Assembly (NCBI GenBank): GCA_010094025.1
Contig: ML991785.1
Coordinates: forward strand, 248,001 to 312,000
DNA length: 64,000 nucleotides
Direction of reading: 5' to 3'
Source of the DNA: Viridothelium virens
Lineage: Eukaryota; Ascomycota; Dothideomycetes; Trypetheliales; Trypetheliaceae
Shown: one piece after another, positions 24,564-35,333 of the stretch
Numbering within the stretch: the stretch's first letter is position 1
Layout: the number at the start of each line of letters is the position of its first letter
Program-made: the position numbers and the translations under genes
Notes under the pieces: generated by a model
Told to the model about the DNA's origin: nothing
Databases searched by the model: none
Seen by the model: only the letters and a program-made list of their open reading frames with translations

Positions 24564-26843
24564 GGTTCAGTCCTACAGTTGGGACTTTTCGTAGCGCGAC
24601 GTGTGCGGAGGGAGGAGGGATGAGGGATGTGGCGCAAAGAAGGTGACAAGATGCCGGTGGAGGGTAAGAAGTTAGAGGTGGTGAAGGGCAACTGCGCTTT
24701 GACAGCAAGGTACGGCAGCAAGATTTGTTGCCGAAATGGAGAGAAACAACGTCAGAGCGGGAAGATGCAGGAAGGGACAGTATGGTGACGGGGTTGGATG
24801 CGAGGGTGCGAGGGTAAGAGTAGCAGATTGCAGGTCGACTATGACGTTGCTCTTGGCCAGCAAGAATGATGCGGGTTGGGGGCAGCCGCAGGACAAAGCA
24901 ATGCCAGCCTTGCAACGCGGGTCAGGCCTGATAAACAGTGCCCCAGAATGCGCTGACGGGGGTAGTGTGAATGGACGCAAGGCTGTGTGAATTGACGATA
25001 CAAACAGCGGTGGTGTGAGAGAGCAGTGTTGCTGATGGGCTGGAGGAAATGGTGCAGCGTCCGGAACAGGATGGGATGGGATGACGAAATGCTGTTGCTG
25101 ACCTGGATATTCCACATGCTGCCCGCGCTCACTTTGCAACCCTGTCGGTCTGTAACTTGCCTTCGATCCCCCGATCTCTGCTTAATCTCTGCTGCTTGAT
25201 CTCCTGCCACAACTCTAATTAACGCTGCCGAGACGTCGTGAGACGGGACGCTCTCGATGTGTTCCCCAAAGCGTCGATATGACGGACCCCGCTACTGTGA
25301 GCCTGCTGCCGTCAGGATTTCAACTGAAATGCCCTATCATCCGTTTCAAGGCCAAGAGTTGGTGGAGTAGGGGCCTCTGCACGACGAAGCAGTCTATATC
25401 AGAAGTGTCTGGGACCTTGAATTTTGAAGTGCAGGCGTCATTGGGTGCCGGCCGGGTCACCGCATCTAAGGAGGCTTTTGGCACCCGGCCGCTTTGCATC
25501 ACAGCTCACGACGGCTTCTAGACTAAGGCAGGGTCATGAGCAGAGCAGGCGTCCTGTCTCCAATATCCCACCATCCATTCGGTTGCACGGTTCCTTTGTC
25601 TATGCTAATTTCTAGATTCAGCCAGTCAAGACCAGAATACCATCGCACCACTCAGGACAGAGGCGGCAGCACGAAGGAGCCACCAAGCGTCCAGCCATTC
25701 TCCCAGCGAGCCTATTTGCCTTGATTCTGCTGTGGCGTCTGATCTTCATTACCATGAAGCAATCTTCAAATCGCCATCCATATGGAGACGAGAGAATACT
25801 CGCCAAGATGCAACCTTGCGTCATCGGATCAGGGTCTGAAGCTTGACGCGTGTGGCGTTTCTGCTATACTGTATGCGGGCTGACTGGGAGCCAACAGGAC
25901 GTCAGCAAACCTGCTCCTGCAGGAAGCAGGGCTACATAGTTTGCGCAGATACTACCTATGAGAAGCACGGTGGATATGAAACAGCTGTCTATTTCGGCAC
26001 CATTCAGGTGTTCTTGGTACAGTAGTATGCAACACATCGTTTCTCAGTAAGCTAGCCAATTATCTAGACTATTACACAGTTCTGGATGCCCGTGACTGGC
26101 ATGGCTCTCGAGGCAGATGCGACATTGCTAACTACCATATATCCTAATAAGTTTGAAATCATTGCCGTGACTCAGTTTCTATTACCCAAGGCTTAGCAAT
26201 ATGTACATCGTTGCAACCACAACTGCACAAACGACCCTGCCTCTCCGTGCCCTGAGCATGGCGTGTTAAGAAATTAGAAGAAAGCAAACCGGTCGCGGCA
26301 GCAACTGTGTGCAGACAAACCATGGTACTCCAGCAAATAAGTAGCCAGCCAAGTAGAAGCTCATAGTCAACTTCGATAACTGACCCCACGTGTGCTTTCA
26401 CTTTTGACGCCGATGAAAGAGCGTGTTACCGCGGATGTGCGAGAACGTACCAGGCTCACGAACGATAGAAAAGAATCGGGAACCACTCCCACAATGAGGT
26501 TGCTGACGGAGAAAGCGGGCAAGCAGACGTGTGTCAGAACAGGCTTTTTCTTATTGACAAAAGAATACAGAGAACTGGTTTGACAAGAAAGTCAACCTCT
26601 CAAACGAAGTATAAAATGCACTCCAAGAGTTGGAATCACACAGCCAAAAGCCTCCCCTTTGAACACCGTTTATGTGGATGCGCCGCTAATTAAAAAAGGA
26701 CAAAACCACGGTTACTGCTGGACGAGTATGCAGTACCCGCTCTTCCTCTTCTCCAGCTTACAAGCAATCAACGACTCCGTGCTCCCCACACGTTTATTTT
26801 GCTCATTTGTCGTCCGAATTCCATATGGTCGACATTCTCTTTC
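24564..26843. other. Gene-free spacer with kinase promoter/leader
   Basis: About 2.3 kb upstream of the kinase (minus) and downstream of the DUF3405 gene (minus). Overlapping ORFs at 24382-25210 lie in the expected kinase leader and look like chance frames in C/T-rich sequence. No RNA gene or repeat was recognised. Confidence 0.45.
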
Positions 26844-29102
26844 TTAGTCTGTCGATCCATGCTCGTGCTTGATCGGGTGGAACAGTGTATTCCTCAAACA
26901 CATTCTTCCCGTTCCGCTGCCTTCCTCGTACATACCACCCTCATTGTTCTCTCGCTGCCCTAGAAACCTTCTCCAGAGGGCTCCGCTGAATCCACTGTTA
27001 TAATAGAAACTTGTGCCCAGGAAGTTGTGTTCTCCCCAGCCGAAAACGCTGTCGAAATCGGTTTCGGGATGGTTGAAGATCTGATCAGCGTACTCGAGCG
27101 GCCAGTCACGATCGAAGAAAACAGGATGAGGAGCGTAGACAGCCTTCAAGCCGTGATGAAGCGCAACAGATGGCGGCCACATCTCGGGGAACATCGTATG
27201 GCGCATGGCCCATGTCTCCTCGTGCATAAGGTTGAGGAGACGTTTGGAGAGACGGCCAATCGTGATAATGGCACAGCGACGTGGTGGGACAGGGAGGCTG
27301 AGGTTGTAGCCAGTGACATCGAGACGGAAGACCCAGTTGCTACGTTCTGGGTCGAAGATAGGATCAAAGACAATGAGATCAGCGTCTTCGCCAACACCCC
27401 ATTCGTAGTCGTCATCCTGGTAGCGTCGAGGTGGGTGCACCTCTGGCGGGCTGTCTAGCATGTCAGTGGCAGGGAATTCAACGGGACCCCAGATTGGTGT
27501 GATCCCAGCCTGCTTGCTTTCTCGCTCGACAGTCTCGGTAAAATTGGCCCATGCACCGTGAACTTCGGGGATGTAGAATCTTGAGCTACGCTCCCAGAGG
27601 CCTTTGCGCGGTTGTTCACGCGCCCAATCGCTAATCTTGTTGTGAAATTCGTAGTAGTGGCCGCTCAATCTGACATCCATCTCCCAGTTCCAGAAGAAGT
27701 CATATTCCTGGTGCTGCTGAGCGAACCACTGTAGCGCGAAGTGCGCCGAGCGGTAGACACCATGGATTGGTGCACCGGCCATGTTGACGACGTTGTCCGG
27801 GAAAGGATCGGGGTAATAGAGCTCCATGAGCTTCTCCGACCAGAGTGTTGCCATGCCCCAGAATTCTTCCGGAACATTGGCCTCAAGTGTCTCACGATAT
27901 ACCTCATCTGATGCCCAGATCGGGATGCTATCGTCCTTGACGTGTACCAAGAAATGTATGTCATATTCCCCACCGGACTTGAGGGAGAGCTCATTGATCA
28001 TGGCGCGAATGGTCATGATCTGATGCTCATCATATTTATTACCGGTCCAAGTACGCAGGACGTAGGCAGTGCGAGACACCTTCTTCTTCGGGGTGTCCAT
28101 AGCTTTGCCCTGATCATCAGTTGTGCTATTTTCGAAGCGTAGTTTGTTCTTCTCGAAGCACTTCTTTTGAGCATCGCCCCAGTTGATACCTCTGTAATCA
28201 ATCTTGCCGGATTTGTCAAAAATCTTGTCGACACCTCCCTTTTCAGACCGGTTGCCTAAGCCTAGGCCACCTTCGACAGGGTAATATCCATAGCCATACG
28301 GAACGAATCGGCCGAAGCGGTCGAAGCAAACGTTCGTATCGAAGCCAATCTCTGCAGGCGAGCCAAACGTGTTCGTGGTCATGCCTTCAGGGATACCTGG
28401 GTAAGCGTAGATATCAGGGGCGGCAATCTTGTCATTGGCGTCCAAATAGCATTTCTCCACCGGTCGGTGTTGTGAGAGGTATTCATAAGACTCGTAATCG
28501 GGATATGGGCTAAAAACAACGGGCTCCATCGGGGGGTCGGTGTTGGGTGTATTCAGGTTAATCAGTGATCTCTTGGCTTTACCGAAAAGATCTTTGGCAA
28601 TCTCTTGTGTTTCATTGAGTGGATTCTCTGGCACCCATTCGGACACCGGTATTAGTTTCCGAACGCCGTTGTAGTATCCATTCAGTCTCCAGGGATACCG
28701 TTAGCAGGATAAAACAGCTCGTGATGTTCAATGTGGACTGTACCTGTTGAAGTTTTGCCACGTGAATTGAGGCCCTCTATCTGACCTGTCTGGTTCTACG
28801 ATATCGTCGTCATCCATACTGCCAGCATAAGTAGACCCGACTCTCGGCTTATATTTTCCTCCAGCCAGCAGAGCAACGCCAAACAATATCGTCGCAATTA
28901 TTATCAGTAGTCGCAAAGGTGACAATCGAAGGAACCGTAACCGATCACTGCCGGGACTGGGTGATCTCCATTTCCCTTTGAGACTGGCAAAGGCCGAACT
29001 ACTACCTCTGCCGTTCTCTCCCCCACCGGGAAGTCGCTCGTATTTGGCCATGTTGATAAGTCGAAGAGGATTGAGGTTTCGCAGGCGTGGCAGGCCAAGC
29101 AT
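26844..29102 (-). CDS. DUF3405 family membrane-anchored protein
   Basis: Member of a fungal family of unknown function with glycosyltransferase-like character. Two exons, 28744-29102 and 26844-28686, join in phase 2 across a 57-nt intron with a GCTAAC branch point, giving 733 aa. The junction rebuilds NFNRLNGYYNGVRKLIP. An N-terminal cytosolic tail of about 75 residues, one membrane anchor (LRLLIIIATILFGVALLAGG) and a lumenal domain make it type II, as for Golgi enzymes. Family-like motifs include AYVLRTWTGNKYDE, FFWNWEMDVRLSGHYYEF, WGVGEDADLIVFDPIFDP and an acidic DDDYEWG. The start could also be the ATG at 29051 (MAKYERLPGGG), 17 residues shorter. An out-of-frame ATG at 29107 overlaps the start. 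Confidence 0.9.
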
Positions 29103-31763
29103 GTCATCTAGCACGAGCGTCGGTTTGCATTACTGGGTATCAGACGGTACTTGATCAGTCGTTCAACGTCGTTCACGACCTCTCCACTACGCCCGCCCGG
29201 TCGGTCGTGGACGAAGTGGTGAGGGATCGAAAGAATGGTTGGTGCAAGCGATGAAACGCGACGGGGAAAGACGGGCGATTATGTCAGGCGAGAATCCTTC
29301 TTCTTGACGTTGAGGCCACGCCGTCACAACGTCGACTCTATTGCAAAAGGAGCGATCGGATGAGAGTCGGCAGCAGAGAAGGAAAAAGAAGGTCGTTGTG
29401 TACGACGACGACGATGTGTGTGTCTTGGGAGAGGTGTCAGAGTCCAACGCTGAGTTCGATAGGAGTCGCTAATGAGTTTGCTGGGAGCCCTGTCGGTGGT
29501 GATTGCGATTAATTGGTCGGCAGCGAGAGGCTGTCAGGTTGGGTCGCGCACTCGCTGGTGCACCGCTCAAGAGCCGGGCCCGCCAGGTGACAGGGGTTGG
29601 GGGGGTCGGATTACCTCCTGATGCTCTTCGTACGGAGGGCTAGGGGATAAGCCGACAGCAGGGAAGTTTGCGCGACTCGTTGCTAAGGGCGAGGACGAGG
29701 CACAGGAGCAGAAGGATGGCGCGGCGGAAATGGCCAAAAGCAATCAGAGGCGGCCAAGGCGGGCGGTCGATGGCGAGCTCTGTTAGTTCAGGAGTGAACT
29801 GCACCGTTAACGTATTAGGCTGCGTAGGTGCGTGGGTGCGTGGGTGTGCTCTTCCATTCGGTACCCGCCACTCTTCAGACTAGCGAGGTTCCATGCCCTC
29901 TCTCCCACGCAACCAAGGAATTACGGGCACATTGGCTCATTACTTGGCTACACTACCTTCACGAACGCTGAGCTCAGCACACGAGCACCATTCTCTCTAA
30001 TGACTTCCTGATAGCATGGCTGCAGTGGCTGTAGCCTGCTCGGTACCTCGCTATCAAATCGCCTTCTCACATCCGTAGCCCAACGCTCTGTTACGCCCTC
30101 AGAGGATATTAATGGTACTCCGTACAGAACCGACAGTAGCACCTCCGGTTTCAGCCTACGGCTGCTGCAGCTTGCCACGGATGCGTCCGTGCTTGGGCCA
30201 TGTTGAGATGGACGAGCACAAGTCTGCATTTGGCAATTAGGTCACCATTGCGCGGTCGCACATTCTCTTGGACGGCTTTCCGGCATGTTCTCCACATTCA
30301 ATAACCTTCTCTGAGGATAAGCAGTCATTTTCCGTAGAGCGGCGAGAGTAGTAAGCGGGACGGAAGGATCTACTACATGCATTCTAAGAGGAATCGCAGA
30401 AATGGGGATGATGAATTCCTATTTCTAGGGATTGCTTGTCCAGTAGCTGATTCGTCGTGTTAGTATCCCAATACAGGAGTTGTCAACGGTGTTACTGTAC
30501 TATGAAAATGGCGCCGTCATGCGTTTTGCACCCGCATTGATGACATCGTGTTCTCATTTAGGTGAGCACAAACCGCCGTACAGAAACGAAACTCTTTAAG
30601 CTGTTCAGGTACTTAGCCCGATTTACTCCGCAATATCCACAGCCTTGCTCAGTGCCATGAGCTTATACACATTCCCCATCTCGTTCAGCCTTGTTGAAGA
30701 GACCATGCAAAACACCCGCAAAATTGTAGTTTGCTTTCAATTTCTACTGATATGTTTCATTCCGCGCTTGACGGACGGCGGAGCCGATCTCAGTGTCAAC
30801 AAAAGGCAGTAGTGAGCATCCCCTAAGTAGTACGGGCCGAAGGAATTGTTAATACAGCATGACCACTGAGAGATCCCGGAGATCTACGCAGATCTCCCCA
30901 ACGGGCGCCTTTTATATTCGTGGCTCAAGCTTGTATAGCCTAGAGGCGATTCCCAACGCTCGGAGATCCTTCTTCAGAGATCTCAAGACTTGACTTATTT
31001 TGATAATTAGAATCGCAACACTCAGCGATCCACATAGTGTATCCAAAGAGTCTTATTTTTTGATGTTCGTACAAGAAGAACCGGGAAGATTAGTGCGATC
31101 TTTGAAGAAGGAATCTTCTGAATCCATCGAAGTACGAGATCCCGGCAGAAAATGTACGCGCGTCCCTGCGCAGCCAATCACTGCCACCCGCTCTTCCGAC
31201 CGCTCTGTGCTTCACCAAGCGGCATGCCCTACTTCCGGTCGCGTACATGAAGTATCACTTGTAACAAAGTTGCACATCGGTGGGGTCGCTGTCCGATCTG
31301 TTAAAACGTGATATGGCTACACAAATGAGCTTCCTCTATCGATGCCAAGCCGTATCGGTGATGTTTCTGGCAAGCCCCTGGAGAGGCAAAGAGATCTCGT
31401 CCCTTGTGTGGCTGGCGGATATGCGAACGATGGGAGCATGCAGGTCAGATTACGCAGCGCTGATGATGTGCAGTCTCGGCCGTGGATGAAATCCTCTGGC
31501 GCGTGGATTGGATCGAGACCTGCGTGAGGCTAGTGCCAACTTGTCGACGAGCATATTACGAATGTCAGGCCGCCGTATAATGTAAGAAAGTTATCTTTTC
31601 GTGTTCTTATTCTCTGAACTCGGTAACCATTAGTTACATAAGCAACCCTATTTGAACACGTTCACAATTTTGCTTTCGCGGTGTAGCGACACATGCTCTG
31701 TGAAAGTAGATCATCTCTGTTCTGTCCAAAATCCCCATCGATGTCGAGCCGGGTGGGTCTTCT
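29103..31763. other. Long gene-free stretch
   Basis: About 2.7 kb. It holds the DUF3405 promoter (near 29103-29500) and the 3' flank of the small gene at 31764. A perfect 8-bp inverted repeat with a 4-nt loop lies at 30878-30897, and TGCGTGGG microsatellite-like units at about 29822-29850. No protein gene could be supported by frame plus splice sites. Confidence 0.45.
30878..30897. repeat. Short perfect inverted repeat (GGAGATCT ... AGATCTCC)
   Basis: Eight-base arms around an ACGC loop. Related GAGATC-rich words recur within the next 260 bp (30955-30990, 31127-31135). There is no evidence of a terminator or transposon end. Confidence 0.4.
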
Positions 31764-32309
31764 TCAAGACCTCTCCTCGCGGACCTCCCCCAACGGATTG
31801 ATCCTTGCTCCATCGACCTGTTCATCATCGAGACTGGGAGCCTTGGTCTGACTCACGTTTGCCTTGCCCTCCAGTGGATCAATCTTGGTGCCTTGGATGG
31901 CCTCGTCACGCCCAACGACACCTTGGTTGTCTGCGCGAGGTTCTGGGTGACGGTATTGACCTGGTCAATCGCGTATCAGCCAGAAATGAATGAAGGCCGC
32001 CAGATATGAGACTTTCTAGGGACATACCAGCACCACCGACGGGATCGATGCGAGCTTGATCAATATTCCTGTCACTGCCTGCTGCCCCACGCGAGCTCAA
32101 GTCATGTTCCACATTGTATTTCTGTTCAGAAGCGAGTGGCTCGATCTTGCTGGCGGAAATCTTGGGTATTGTAAGCTGCTGAATTTTCAAAGATCCTTTC
32201 TCAATGCCACTCACCTTCTCGTCACTGCCTGAAGCACCGCTGAAAAGAGCACGTTAATATATATCCTCGGTGGATCTTCTGCTCATTTCGCGAGGACCTA
32301 CGAAGACAT
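31764..32309 (-). CDS. Small hydrophilic repeat protein, four exons, function unknown
   Basis: Found only by splicing. Exons are 32302-32309 (8 nt, ATG TCT TC), 32215-32239 (25 nt), 32028-32145 and 31764-31960, with introns of 62, 69 and 67 nt, all GT-AG. The phases match at every junction and the reading ends in TGA after 115 aa. The protein starts MSSGASGSDEKIEPLASEQK and is acidic and hydrophilic with no membrane segment. Three diverged internal repeats are visible: IDQARIDPVGG, IQGTKIDPLEG and VDGARINPLGE, roughly 30 residues apart. This low-complexity, Gly/Asp-rich style recalls small stress- or conidiation-related fungal proteins, but I recognise no family. The 8-nt first exon is the weakest part; the three other exons are well supported by the repeats crossing the junctions. 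Confidence 0.65.
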
Positions 32310-33511
32310 TGTTGGTGGATTTGATCTCAGAATTTCCGTTGCAATCAGCTGAGTTTTTAAGATCAGAAGCTTGCCTCAACGAGCATGTAATTCACTTTGA
32401 CAAAGGGTGGGTCTCGTGGTGGGAAGATCACTGAAGGTGGGTTGATGCACAAGCGGTACATATTTACATCATCCATGAACATGTCGCAAATGTGACGTCG
32501 CTAAGCGGGGAACAACACCATCCTTCAGGAGGGCGCAGGAAGCTTCACTCAACCTTGAAAACATGTCTTTGCGGATAATGTTCCCGCCTGCTGGTAGCTG
32601 ACTCCGACTGTTCATCGACTACTGCAGTTGGCATTCACGTACCGCCATACTCAGCACTACGTATACACCTTGCAGGAGCAGGGTGGCAATGCTGAGCACT
32701 GGCAACTCATTGGACTGATACCTTTCTTTGGAGCAACACTGTCTCTCAGACGGCAAGCTTTGATCTGACAAACGATCCTATATGCAAAAAACAGAACCAA
32801 GATATGGTCAAGCTGAGAACGGCTGCGGATGTCTGCTGAAGAAGGTAGTTTTCGGAATGAGCAGTTGACATAGTGTCAGCCGTTTTAAATTGAGTAGCTC
32901 TACAACGAGGTTTGGGCGACTTCCAATATTCGTTTTCATAGAGAAAGTTGATTATTAGGAGACTCAGGTAGTTGGGAAAAGATTAGTAGAGAATAGTACT
33001 GTCTTCGAGCTTCCGCACATCCAGGATGCGTGTATGGCCCGCATGCGAGAAGCCAGATGAGGACGTAATGTAAGATCAGGTAGGTCGAGTAGATACGCAA
33101 GTCTAACACGTTAGCTTACGGGTCTAGCCGAGCTCTTTAAGCTCACGGCTATCGAAGACTTTACTGTACAGAGGGGCATGAGGGGTCAAGAGTGTCTTTC
33201 TGCAAGTGCGATAGCAACGGCGGGACGAGCCGCGATAGTGCATGTTTTGGCCAGCCCGATCTGCCCCACTATTGTAAACAAACACCTCGTGCGTGTGCTG
33301 GTTGGTGCCTTCTCGTCTTTTCACGCCTGCTACCTGCATTTCTAGCGCCAATATTCCTTATGATTTGCAGACGATACGTACCTCAGGTACCTGGCAAGTC
33401 TTCGATTCTCATGAGTGCTGTGCACCCTTGACTTCTCTTGGCTCGGGTGAGTCTGCCACGGCTGACGCTCGCCAGGGAGCAGCTTGGCTTACCAAACTCT
33501 GTTAGGTCGAT
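32310..33511. other. Divergent spacer between the small repeat gene and the coiled-coil gene
   Basis: About 1.2 kb that must hold both promoters. Short ORFs near 33124-33505 on both strands lack motifs. No other feature was seen. Confidence 0.45.
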
Positions 33512-35062
33512 ATGTCAGCCGGATCCACTCCTTCTCGAAATCAAAGAAGATTGGCTTTGCGAAATACAAAGTTGCGCGCACCTTTGATACAGAGAAATGT
33601 GACCCCAAGAGCAGACCAACCAGCAAGCAGTATTCTTGCCGAGATTAACAATGTGAGCCTTCGTCGGCGACATCACCAGCAGCGACAAGTGGTCAATGAA
33701 GCATTCACAATCTATCAAGATGCTCATCCACATACGCAACATGGTACCTTATCCGACGGCTTTTCCAATGACAAAGAAAATCAAATCTCACCCGAATGCT
33801 TGCGGCTTTCGACCCCCTCACCAGTCCCGCCAGTGACATCTCATCTTAATGTTCCTCGACTAAGGAGCCCAAGGTCGTCAAAAAGCCGGAGTACCAGTGG
33901 AAGTTACAAGGTACATATAGAGCATCTCGAGACTCAGCTACTAGCTGCCCATGGTCAGCTCGAGGATTATTCTTCTCCTAAAACAAGAAAAGCGCATTCG
34001 GTAAAACGGAGAGCATTGAGTCAGGAATGTGAGCTCTTGAGGCAGGAGCTCTCCGATGTGGAGGTAAGGTGTCAACGTCTGATTGATGAGGAGGCCGAAG
34101 GATACAAAAGGCATATAAGGAGACTAGAGAGGGACTTGGAGATCAGCGAGCAAAGACGAATGGAAGCGGATTACGACTTGGAAGAAACTAAAAAAACTTT
34201 GATGTCAGTGCAGGCCTCGCATGTGGAGCTTGAGAGGAGATTGGACTCGTGGTCAGGAATTCTTGCAAGGTCGCCCACAAAGGTTGAAATGCCGACACCA
34301 GTTCGCACGAGACCACGGCCACAGTCAATGCTTCCACGGATTCCAACCAATCACAACCTCCAAGAGAGATCGTCACCAAAAGATTTAGCGATCTTCACGC
34401 CTACTTCTCCTATGAAGCCTCCATCGCCAACGCGAGCAGCAATTCTCCAGAAACCGGATTTGCCAAGAAAGCAGACAGCAGGCCCATCACCTTGCTCTCC
34501 AATACAAAGATCGCATTTGCCACCAGGAGAATCACTGGGCAGAAGACGAAGACGGCAGATCAATGATGGAGAGTTTGGGGAGAGAATCGAATCGGCACGG
34601 ACACCGAGCCATCATCTTTCGGATGAATTAGGAATCCTGGGTTTAGGAGACGTCTTCACGAAACATTCGCAAACAACTTCCTCAACTTCGTCATCGCCAT
34701 CACACGAGCATGATGATGCTGCGGCGTCGCCTTCATGCATCTCGCCCGGTTCACCATTAGCATACAAATCAGATATACCGCTCAGCAAACCACCGCGAGT
34801 GATGCGTCGGTTCGTGAATACTGCTGGGGGGCCAAAACCGCTTCTTCTTTCTGCTACCCTCAAGCCTGATCAACGAACAATCGAGACGCAGAAGCCGAAT
34901 TCAGTCATCTTCATTCGATTATTAAAGCGCTTATCCGTTCGTGCCTTCGAATTATGCAGCGCGCCATTTGTAGCAGCACGATGGTGTCTCGCATTGTTCT
35001 TGCTTGGGCCTCTTGCATGGCGACGAGTTCTGGCAGGACCATCTATGATTTATGGCTCATGA
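33512..35062 (+). CDS. Coiled-coil phosphoprotein-like protein with KEN box
   Basis: 516 aa, single exon, no recognised family. Residues about 1-125 are basic and disordered and contain a KEN sequence (SNDKENQISPE, near residues 86-96). A coiled coil follows over about residues 130-250 (HIEHLETQLLAAHGQ, RHIRRLERDLEISEQRR, LEETKKTLMSVQ). Residues 250-450 are rich in SP/TP sites (TPTSPMKPPSPT, SPSCISPGSPL). The last 60 residues end in a hydrophobic/basic segment (APFVAARWCLALFLLGPLAWRRV), possibly a tail anchor or amphipathic helix. KEN box plus many CDK-type sites suggests cell-cycle control, but that is inference. The divergent neighbour is the small repeat gene. Confidence 0.75.
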   Translation: MSAGSTPSRNQRRLALRNTKLRAPLIQRNVTPRADQPASSILAEINNVSLRRRHHQQRQVVNEAFTIYQDAHPHTQHGTLSDGFSNDKENQISPECLRLSTPSPVPPVTSHLNVPRLRSPRSSKSRSTSGSYKVHIEHLETQLLAAHGQLEDYSSPKTRKAHSVKRRALSQECELLRQELSDVEVRCQRLIDEEAEGYKRHIRRLERDLEISEQRRMEADYDLEETKKTLMSVQASHVELERRLDSWSGILARSPTKVEMPTPVRTRPRPQSMLPRIPTNHNLQERSSPKDLAIFTPTSPMKPPSPTRAAILQKPDLPRKQTAGPSPCSPIQRSHLPPGESLGRRRRRQINDGEFGERIESARTPSHHLSDELGILGLGDVFTKHSQTTSSTSSSPSHEHDDAAASPSCISPGSPLAYKSDIPLSKPPRVMRRFVNTAGGPKPLLLSATLKPDQRTIETQKPNSVIFIRLLKRLSVRAFELCSAPFVAARWCLALFLLGPLAWRRVLAGPSMIYGS

Positions 35063-35333
35063 ATGTACAACTAAACGAATAGAAGAGCAACGACGTAATT
35101 GATACATGATAATTGTCGGAATTATGCGAGAAAACGGTGTAGAAAGAATTTGGTTTGTAGAGAGATAATTGCCGGCGTGTGAGTTGATGGTGATGTTGTC
35201 ACATCGGCGAACTTTTGACTCACCTCCGAACATCGCATTGCAAAGCTCATGAAATTGAAACAACGAAAAAGCCTCAATTAGTCCTCCTTTTACCTCTCAG
35301 CCGTAGGCTCAGATTGCTGAAAGTTGCGTCATT

